A DNA stretch of 5,267 bases. Origin: Clostridia bacterium. Lineage in GTDB: Bacteria; Bacillota; Clostridia; Lutisporales; Lutisporaceae. Location of the stretch: positions 1 through 5,267 of the forward strand of contig JAQSYB010000142.1 of assembly GCA_029256365.1 (NCBI GenBank). Direction: 5' to 3'. The translations under genes and the position numbers were made by a program. A model generated the notes under the pieces. The model did not search any database. It saw nothing but the letters and a program-made list of their open reading frames with translations, and was not told where the DNA came from. Positions 1 through 4,470 of this stretch are shown here, one piece after another (the first letter of the stretch is position 1; every line of letters begins with the position of its first letter).

Positions 1-9
1 ACTATGTAT

Positions 10-18
10 AAAAGGGGG
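10..18 (+). promoter_or_regulatory. Ribosome binding site supporting the GTG start at 26
   Basis: AAAAGGGGG ends 7 bases before the GTG at 26. This spacing, and the absence of an in-frame ATG nearby, fix the start of the modular protein. The site uses a run of five G rather than the canonical GGAGG, so pairing to 16S rRNA would include a G-U wobble. Confidence 0.6.
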
Positions 19-25
19 TTATTCT

Positions 26-1726
26 GTGCCTTTAAATAATGAATATAAACGTTATTTTATCATACTTCAAGAAGATGATAAGGGATACGAAATGGCTGCC
101 GGTAAAATTCCGACAGGCTACGCAAAAATTGAAATAAAGAACGGAAAGGGCAAGCTTACAGCATATGCACAAAACGTAAAATATGGCGAAAAGGTAGACT
201 ATAGGATGCTTCTAATTGCACCTACCAAAAAGGCTGCTGTTGACATGGGCAGATTAATGGTGGATGGAAGTGGAAGAGGCGAGTTAAATGTAGAGTTTGA
301 TGCCGATAACGTTATGAAAAGTGGAATGAACATATCCGAATTTATGGTGGCAGCTGTAAAAACAAATACTGCAACTCCCTTGTCTGGATATACTGGAAGA
401 GATAAAATGCAGTGGAAAAATGCGTATCACATCGTAAACAAACCTCAGGATCGAATTGACAAGAACATAGAAAACATAGAAGAGGTTGCTGCTCCGGTAC
501 AAACCAAACCTACAGAAATGCCGCAGCTGCCAAAGGTTACTCTTGGTGGAGTAGTTGAAGGTGCTAAGGACATAGTAGAAAATGTAGTAGAAGGTGCCAA
601 GGATGTAGTAGAAGGAGCCAAGGACGTCGTTGAAGATTTTGTTGGAGACGTAGTTGAGGATGTTGTAGAAGGCGCTAAAAATATTGTGGGCGGCATCAAA
701 AAAGGGTTTAAGGATGTAATGGAATATGTTGTGGATGAGGATGAAGTAATACCTGTTCCACTTCAGCCTATGGAAGAAGCTATGCCTGCACAGCAGGTTA
801 TCCAACCATCTCCGATAAAGGCAAAAAAAGAATATGCGCCTATTCCAATTGTAACTGAACCAATATCGATGCAGCCAGTCATTAAAACAGCTCCAGTAAA
901 ACCTAAAAAAGAGCCTGTTCCAATACAAGTTGTCAGCGAACCTATCGTAATGCAGCCAGTTATTGAGCCAGAGCCAATATTGGAGCCAGAACCAATACCT
1001 GAGCCTGTTGTAGTGCCTGAGCCAGTTCCAGTTAAGCCTGTTGAGATGCTTCCACAGAAGCCTTTGTATGAGGCGCAAACTGAAATAAAGGCGAAGTTTG
1101 TGATTGAAATGGAAGAGCAACATGAGCACAAGCCTAAATATGAATATGAGGTACAATGTCCTGAAATCGACTATAAAAATTATTATTATGATGAGGACAG
1201 CGATTGTGATTGTGATAGCGATAGCGACAGCGACAGTGATGACAGAGATAAAAAGAAACATCATAAGGAAAAAGAGATGGAACAAGACTTAGAAGATCAT
1301 CCATATTACTCCAGTCCTATGTATAGAAAGCTTGAAAAGGTTCTAGGAAAATTGTGTGAATACGATGAGGACGATGATTCAAAGGAAAAGTGGTTTAAAA
1401 TTGAGGATGATATTTACTTGCTAAATAGCGCAACAATTCCTTTTATGGGTTCTATGATGCCTCTTGGCTATCCATTTATGTGCAATGAATGTGCAATGAT
1501 GGTTGGTAGAAAGGAATATATATTAGGAGCTAAGTATGTAAGAGGTCGCAAAGACAAAAAGGTTATTAAAGCGATTATGTTTGGTGTTCCAGGTATGTAT
1601 AATAAGCAAGAGGAAAGATATTACAGCATGAGAGGCTATACACACTTCAAGCCCCATAAATCCAAGGGTTATGGTCATTGGATCATGGCAGTAGATGTTG
1701 TGACTGGCGAAATTATAATGAAATAA
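26..1726 (+). CDS. Modular repeat-containing protein of unknown function
   Basis: A 566-residue protein that I cannot assign to a characterised function. The GTG start follows a G-rich ribosome binding site by 7 bases; a nearby ATG at 39 is out of frame. Seen in order: an N-terminal domain (about 1-135) starting MPLNNEYKRYFIILQEDD, with alternating strand-like segments; an amphipathic helix of VVEGAKD-type modules (176-236); a Pro/Glu/Val linker (about 241-357) with a 27-residue duplication at 267-320; an Asp/Ser/Cys tract (389-408) followed by a Lys/His-rich patch; and a C-terminal domain (about 425-566) rich in Met, Tyr and Gly with a CNEC motif (C486, C489) and a final GHWIMAVDVVTGEI segment. 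No signal peptide or membrane helix is visible, so it is probably cytosolic or spore-associated (inference). From memory, similar N- and C-terminal domains occur in uncharacterised clostridial proteins. The reading frame is certain; the function is unknown. Confidence 0.9.
   Translation: MPLNNEYKRYFIILQEDDKGYEMAAGKIPTGYAKIEIKNGKGKLTAYAQNVKYGEKVDYRMLLIAPTKKAAVDMGRLMVDGSGRGELNVEFDADNVMKSGMNISEFMVAAVKTNTATPLSGYTGRDKMQWKNAYHIVNKPQDRIDKNIENIEEVAAPVQTKPTEMPQLPKVTLGGVVEGAKDIVENVVEGAKDVVEGAKDVVEDFVGDVVEDVVEGAKNIVGGIKKGFKDVMEYVVDEDEVIPVPLQPMEEAMPAQQVIQPSPIKAKKEYAPIPIVTEPISMQPVIKTAPVKPKKEPVPIQVVSEPIVMQPVIEPEPILEPEPIPEPVVVPEPVPVKPVEMLPQKPLYEAQTEIKAKFVIEMEEQHEHKPKYEYEVQCPEIDYKNYYYDEDSDCDCDSDSDSDSDDRDKKKHHKEKEMEQDLEDHPYYSSPMYRKLEKVLGKLCEYDEDDDSKEKWFKIEDDIYLLNSATIPFMGSMMPLGYPFMCNECAMMVGRKEYILGAKYVRGRKDKKVIKAIMFGVPGMYNKQEERYYSMRGYTHFKPHKSKGYGHWIMAVDVVTGEIIMK
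551..733 (+). repeat. Coding repeat: 7+4-residue amphipathic helix modules
   Basis: Residues 176-236 of the first protein are built from a 7-residue module (VVEGAKD or close variants, at 176, 187, 194, 213 and, degenerate, 224) and a 4-residue module (IVEN, VVED, FVGD, VVED, IVGG, VMEY). The hydrophobic pair that opens each module recurs every 7, 4 or 11 residues, which puts Val/Ile on one face of a helix with Glu/Lys/Asp opposite. The copies differ mainly at synonymous positions (GCT/GCC, GGT/GGA/GGC, AAG/AAA), which points to older duplication with selection on the protein. Similar 11-residue periodicity is known from synuclein-like and LEA-type helices; homology to those is not implied. 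Confidence 0.8.
824..985 (+). repeat. Coding repeat: two 27-residue Pro-rich units
   Basis: Residues 267-293 and 294-320 of the first protein align without gaps, with about 15 of 27 positions identical. Both begin KKE and share EPI-x-MQPVI. The second unit runs into an EPEP/VPEPVP stretch to about residue 346. Such Pro-Glu/Pro-Lys segments are usually extended, stiff spacers; here the stretch separates the helical part from the acidic tract and the C-terminal domain. Confidence 0.75.
1190..1249 (+). repeat. Coding hexanucleotide repeat: Asp/Ser/Cys tract
   Basis: Residues 389-408 of the first protein alternate Asp with Ser or Cys (DSDCDCDSDSDSDSDD). At DNA level this is an imperfect 6-base repeat of GATTGT, GATAGC and GACAGC units. 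Each unit adds two codons, so copy-number changes would keep the frame. The tract is strongly acidic and is followed at once by a basic KKKHHKEK patch. Acidic Ser-Asp tracts often bind divalent cations; the two Cys (394 and 396) are unusual in such a tract. Confidence 0.75.
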
Positions 1727-1747
1727 CTATGTATTCATCATTACTTA

Positions 1748-1756
1748 TGCTAAAAT
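1748..1756 (+). promoter_or_regulatory. Possible extended -10 promoter element ahead of rodA
   Basis: TGCTAAAAT fits an extended -10 element (TGn followed by TAAAAT) within the 70-bp gap before the SEDS gene. No convincing -35 hexamer lies 16-18 bases upstream, so transcription from here is tentative. The gap contains no GC-rich hairpin, so read-through from the upstream gene is equally possible. Confidence 0.3.
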
Positions 1757-1796
1757 AATTATGTACAAAGGATATGATAACAAAGGGTGATTTGAA

Positions 1797-2918
1797 ATGA
1801 TGAGATATGACAATATTGTTGATCGGAAGCTCTTAAGAAATATTGATTTGGGGATAGTTGTAACGACAATAATTCTAATTATTATCGGCATAGTAGGCAT
1901 TGCAAGCGCAACTCAGGTTACAAGTGGCGGTACTCCTAAGTATATAACAATTCAGGGAGTTGCCTTTGTATTGGGTGTCATTGCAGTGCTGCTTTTGCTG
2001 TTGATTGATTACAATAGCTTTGGTGATATGCAGACAGCAATATATATTATTAATATTTTGCTTCTGCTTTCCGTTTTTGTTTTGGGTAAAGAGATCAAAG
2101 GAGCAAAAAGTTGGATTGACTTAGGGCCTGTTAATTTTCAGCCCTCGGAGCTTGTCAAGATAGGTTTCATACTAGCCTTTGCCAAGCATTTGGAATTAAG
2201 GAAGGATAAGCTGAATAATCTACCTGATTTGGCAATCACAATTGGATATACTGTACTGCCAATCGCACTTATTTTGCTTCAAAATGATACTGGGACTGCA
2301 CTTGTATTTCTATTTATTTGTGCAATCATGCTATTTGTTGCTGGGATCAACTATAAATATATTATAGGAGCTATTGTAGCTTTTATATTAAGTACACCAC
2401 TGCTTTGGTTTTTTGCTCTGCAGCCCCACCAAAAAAATCGTATTTTGGTTTTCTTAAATCCAGAACTAGAGCCCCTAGGCAGCGGATATCACGTAATACA
2501 ATCCAAGACTGCTATAGGCTCCGGCCAGTTTTTTGGAGAAGGCTTGTTCAATGGAACCTTGAACAACAACGGGTTTATTCCTGAAAGACATACTGACTTT
2601 ATATTCTCGGTTCTAGGAGAGGAATTGGGCTTTGTAGGAGCTGTGGTTGTAGTTGCATTGTTTACAATTTTGCTTTTAAGGTGCATTCACGTTGCAAAAG
2701 CAGCCAAGGACACTTATGGTATGCTAATATGTGTTGGAGTTACTGCCATGTATCTGTTTCATGTATTAGAGAACATAGGCATGACCATTGGTATTATGCC
2801 TGTAACCGGAATTCCACTTCCCTTTGTCAGCTATGGAGGCAGCTCTTTGGTGACAAATCTGGTAGCTTTGGGGCTGGTAATTAACGTAGGCATGCGACGA
2901 CAAGTTATAAGATTTTAA
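1797..2918 (+). CDS. rodA: RodA-type SEDS peptidoglycan glycosyltransferase
   Basis: A 373-residue multi-pass membrane protein of the FtsW/RodA/SpoVE (SEDS) family, which polymerises lipid II into glycan strands together with a class B penicillin-binding protein. About ten hydrophobic segments are visible. Family hallmarks are present: NFQPSELVKIGF (E118, K121), QNDTGTALVF (D164), the large extracellular loop ending in PERHTDFIF, where D267 corresponds to the catalytic Asp of RodA, and MPVTGIPLPFVSYGGSS (334-350). Length and the short N-terminus fit RodA better than FtsW, but SpoVE- or FtsW-like roles cannot be excluded, since clostridia often carry several SEDS paralogues. AAAGGGTGA lies just upstream; ATG at 1797 and the next codon, ATG at 1800, are both usable starts. 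No mreBCD, min or PBP2 gene is adjacent. The gene ends 5 bases before a bidirectional terminator. Confidence 0.95.
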   Translation: MMRYDNIVDRKLLRNIDLGIVVTTIILIIIGIVGIASATQVTSGGTPKYITIQGVAFVLGVIAVLLLLLIDYNSFGDMQTAIYIINILLLLSVFVLGKEIKGAKSWIDLGPVNFQPSELVKIGFILAFAKHLELRKDKLNNLPDLAITIGYTVLPIALILLQNDTGTALVFLFICAIMLFVAGINYKYIIGAIVAFILSTPLLWFFALQPHQKNRILVFLNPELEPLGSGYHVIQSKTAIGSGQFFGEGLFNGTLNNNGFIPERHTDFIFSVLGEELGFVGAVVVVALFTILLLRCIHVAKAAKDTYGMLICVGVTAMYLFHVLENIGMTIGIMPVTGIPLPFVSYGGSSLVTNLVALGLVINVGMRRQVIRF

Positions 2919-2923
2919 AAAGA

Positions 2924-2947
2924 AAAGTCCCCTCAACAGGGGACTTT
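2924..2947. terminator. Bidirectional rho-independent terminator
   Basis: A perfect 9-bp stem, AAAGTCCCC paired with GGGGACTTT, with a 6-base loop (TCAACA). On the plus strand it is followed by GTTTATTATT, and on the minus strand the TTT arm runs into TCTTTTT, so it can end both the rodA transcript and the convergent small gene. It sits exactly 5 bases from each stop codon. The minus-strand T-tract is the better of the two. Confidence 0.9.
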
Positions 2948-2952
2948 GTTTA

Positions 2953-3339
2953 TTATTGGCCTTCTTCTTTGTTGTCATCTAAACGATAATTGGCTTCTGG
3001 CTTTGCTTCTTCAACGTTATCTGAATGGCAGTCGCAGCAGCTTTCAGTACTTGGATGATGTCCTTTCAGACCTTTGACCTTTTCTTTTAGTGCTTCTATG
3101 CTATCCTCGATGCTTTTAATTTGCGTGCACTTAGCATGAAGGCCTTCATCCACGACTTCTCCTTTTGCGAAATTCCCATAAAGATCGCTGCCTAATTCCA
3201 ATAGAAGCTTTTTGATTTTATCCTCTTCATTTCCTATGCTTAGGTTGAGCTTCGTAATCTCTACAAGCTCTTCAGATTTTTTAGTCACATTTTTCGCTGT
3301 CTTACCTAGATTCTTGCCCAAGTCCTTGAAAAAATCCAT
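2953..3339 (-). CDS. Small coiled-coil protein with C-terminal His/Cys cluster
   Basis: A 128-residue soluble protein of unknown function. The ATG at 3339 is chosen because AGGAGG lies 7 bases upstream; the frame stays open to an ATG at 3420, but that lacks a ribosome binding site and lies upstream of the likely promoter. Residues 1-30 form a Lys-rich amphipathic segment (MDFFKDLGKNLGKTAKNVTK), followed by heptad-like helices at about 22-52 and 66-92, probably coiled coils. The tail holds HH (94-95) and CCDCH (101-105), a possible metal site, then an acidic, probably disordered end. From memory, clostridial proteins with this type of N-terminal helix often end in a proper zinc ribbon with two CxxC pairs; here no such pair exists, so the ribbon may be degenerate or replaced. 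It is convergent with rodA and divergent from the EamA transporter gene. Confidence 0.85.
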   Translation of the reverse strand: MDFFKDLGKNLGKTAKNVTKKSEELVEITKLNLSIGNEEDKIKKLLLELGSDLYGNFAKGEVVDEGLHAKCTQIKSIEDSIEALKEKVKGLKGHHPSTESCCDCHSDNVEEAKPEANYRLDDNKEEGQ

Positions 3340-3346
3340 AATAATC

Positions 3347-3352
3347 CCTCCT
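3347..3352 (-). promoter_or_regulatory. Ribosome binding site fixing the start at 3339
   Basis: On the minus strand GAGGAGGGA contains a perfect AGGAGG, 7 bases before the ATG at 3339. This excludes the 27-residue upstream extension of the same open frame. Confidence 0.9.
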
Positions 3353-3360
3353 CTAACAAT

Positions 3361-3389
3361 ATTATACGATTCATGTTTGCATATTAGAA
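3361..3389 (-). promoter_or_regulatory. Sigma-A-like promoter for the small coiled-coil gene
   Basis: On the minus strand a perfect TATAAT (3361-3366) lies 17 bases downstream of TTCTAA (3384-3389, a weak -35 match). The predicted start point is near 3354, giving a very short leader that begins almost at the ribosome binding site. The -10 is convincing; the -35 is not. Confidence 0.5.
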
Positions 3390-3405
3390 TAAATTGATAT
3401 TTAAA

Positions 3406-3434
3406 TTGGAAGAAAGGCAATTATAAGATATAAT
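3406..3434 (+). promoter_or_regulatory. Sigma-A-like promoter for the EamA transporter gene
   Basis: TTGGAA (3406-3411) and a perfect TATAAT (3429-3434) are separated by 17 bases. The predicted start point is near 3441, about 29 bases before the TTG start and only about 11 bases before the alternative ATG at 3452, which supports the TTG. It is divergent from the minus-strand promoter, with the two -10 elements about 62 bases apart. Confidence 0.65.
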
Positions 3435-3436
3435 TG
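3418..3436. promoter_or_regulatory. 19-bp inverted repeat over the -10 element, possible operator
   Basis: CAATTATA and TATAATTG form a perfect 8-bp inverted repeat around an AGA centre. The right arm contains the whole -10 element of the EamA promoter. The size and symmetry fit a site for a dimeric repressor that would block polymerase binding, but AT-rich palindromes also arise by chance and no regulator gene is in view. Confidence 0.35.
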
Positions 3437-3455
3437 TTAGTGTAGATTTTTATGT

Positions 3456-3461
3456 GGGGTG
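3456..3461 (+). promoter_or_regulatory. Ribosome binding site supporting the TTG start at 3470
   Basis: GGGGTG can pair with the anti-Shine-Dalgarno CACCUC, with one G-U wobble, 8 bases before the TTG at 3470. No such site precedes the ATG at 3452, whose own codons would contain this motif. Confidence 0.55.
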
Positions 3462-3469
3462 GGTTTAAT

Positions 3470-4378
3470 TTGAAAGAGAGAATTGTATCAAAAACATTGT
3501 TATGGGACTTAAGTCTCCTTTTTGTTGCCATGGTTTGGGGTGGCGGCTTTGTTGTTACAAAGAATGCACTAGAAGTAATAACACCATTATATTTTTTATC
3601 ACTGCGATTTATGATTGCTGGAGTGATTATGGCAATCATATTTTTACCCAAGCTGAAAAAGGCTTCTTGGCAGGATGTTAAAAATAGCTGCATCGTAGGT
3701 GTCTTTCTTTCCTTGGGATTTATTACACAAACCTTTGGAGCCAATCTTACAACACCTGCAAAATCAAGCTTTATTACAGGGCTCAATGTAGTGCTGGTGC
3801 CCTTTATCATGATAATGTTTACCAAAAAGTTTCCAGGTAAAAAAGCTGTAATCACAGCGATTGTGGCATTTCTTGGTTTGTCATTGATATCGGTAAATCA
3901 ACAGATGATAATAAGTCCAGGGGATTTCTTGACTTTTCTATGTGCAATATTCTATGCATGTCATATTGTTTCAATAGGCTATTTTGCAAATAAGACAGAT
4001 GCTATCGTATTGGCTACGATTCAAGTGCTGTTTGCAGGGGTGATATGCACTATTTTAGCGATACCTATAGAGCCTGTTCCGGTATTGGCAGGGATAAGCA
4101 TCTGGAGTGGAATTTTTTATTCCGCTATTCTGAGCACTTTACTTGCGTTCCTAATTCAAAATTTAGCACAAAGAAATACTCCTTCAACTCATGCAGCCAT
4201 CATTTTATGCTTGGAATCTGTTTTTGGAGCTTTGGCCTCCGTATTATTCTGGCATGAATCTATGACTTTGAAGATGATTTTGGGCTGCGTATTAATTTTT
4301 GTTGCGATTATTATCAATGAGGTAGATTTTAAGGCGCTTTTGGGAAAGACTAGTAATGAAATTGAGCAAAAGATATAA
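3470..4378 (+). CDS. EamA/DMT-family inner-membrane transporter
   Basis: A 302-residue protein of the drug/metabolite transporter superfamily with two tandem EamA domains and about ten hydrophobic helices. Typical features are the opening helix with VAMVWGGGFVVTKNAL, P39 and R46 F47 in the second helix, and, in the second repeat, a penultimate helix with LESVFGALASVLFWHE (E249, E263) followed by a last helix ending in a short charged tail. Members export or import amino acids, nucleotides or other small metabolites; the substrate cannot be read from the sequence. The start is placed at TTG 3470 on the basis of the ribosome binding site and promoter position; an in-frame ATG at 3452 would add six residues (MWGGFN). 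No clear terminator follows. It points away from the small coiled-coil gene and towards the Na/Pi transporter gene, 92 bp downstream. Confidence 0.92.
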   Translation: MKERIVSKTLLWDLSLLFVAMVWGGGFVVTKNALEVITPLYFLSLRFMIAGVIMAIIFLPKLKKASWQDVKNSCIVGVFLSLGFITQTFGANLTTPAKSSFITGLNVVLVPFIMIMFTKKFPGKKAVITAIVAFLGLSLISVNQQMIISPGDFLTFLCAIFYACHIVSIGYFANKTDAIVLATIQVLFAGVICTILAIPIEPVPVLAGISIWSGIFYSAILSTLLAFLIQNLAQRNTPSTHAAIILCLESVFGALASVLFWHESMTLKMILGCVLIFVAIIINEVDFKALLGKTSNEIEQKI

Positions 4379-4407
4379 ACTTCTAATAGTCTTATGTAAA
4401 TTTCATA

Positions 4408-4436
4408 TTGCTCTTGTAGAATAACTGTAGTATTAT
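4408..4436 (+). promoter_or_regulatory. Sigma-A-like promoter for the Na/Pi transporter gene
   Basis: TTGCTC (4408-4413) and TATTAT (4431-4436, one mismatch to consensus) are spaced by 17 bases, with a predicted start near 4443, about 28 bases before the TTG start. The -35 matches only its TTG half. Its position suggests this gene is not solely dependent on read-through from the EamA gene. Confidence 0.5.
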
Positions 4437-4457
4437 TATCGTGGACTTATTTTGTTT

Positions 4458-4464
4458 GGGAGGG
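4458..4464 (+). promoter_or_regulatory. Ribosome binding site supporting the TTG start at 4471
   Basis: GGGAGGG lies 6 bases before TTG 4471, but 15 bases before the next in-frame ATG (4480), which is too far for efficient initiation. A run of seven T (4466-4472) fills the spacer and enters the start codon. Confidence 0.75.
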
Positions 4465-4470
4465 ATTTTT

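Noticed and set aside
445..1131. Other minus-strand open frames rich in Ser/Thr or Gly/Ser repeats
   Set aside because: Their apparent repeats are the complement of the VVEGAKD modules and the Pro/Glu linker on the plus strand.
284..1285. Long open frame (333 codons) on the minus strand opposite the first gene
   Set aside because: It is antisense to the repeat-rich coding region and its translation is low-complexity (Trp/Leu/Tyr/Arg and poly-Ile runs) that mirrors the sense repeats. It has no convincing ribosome binding site.
1..1734. ACTATGTAT present both at 1-9 and at 1726-1734, considered as a shared regulatory box
   Set aside because: Nine AT-rich bases recurring twice in this composition is weak evidence, and the flanking sequences do not match.
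3357..3366. Resemblance of the minus-strand -10 region to a sporulation sigma-K type -10 (CATAnnnTA)
   Set aside because: There is one mismatch and no supporting -35 element; the perfect TATAAT is the simpler reading.
3340..3420. 27-residue N-terminal extension of the small minus-strand gene
   Set aside because: The upstream ATG has no ribosome binding site, and the extension covers the likely promoter; AGGAGG sits correctly before the ATG at 3339.
3421..3855. Minus-strand open frame of 144 codons opposite the EamA gene
   Set aside because: It overlaps a clear membrane-protein gene in antisense and shows no family motif.
4346..4393. 7-bp inverted repeat AAGACTA/TAGTCTT around the EamA stop codon, considered as a terminator
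   Set aside because: The loop is 34 bases, the stem is AT-rich and no T-tract follows.
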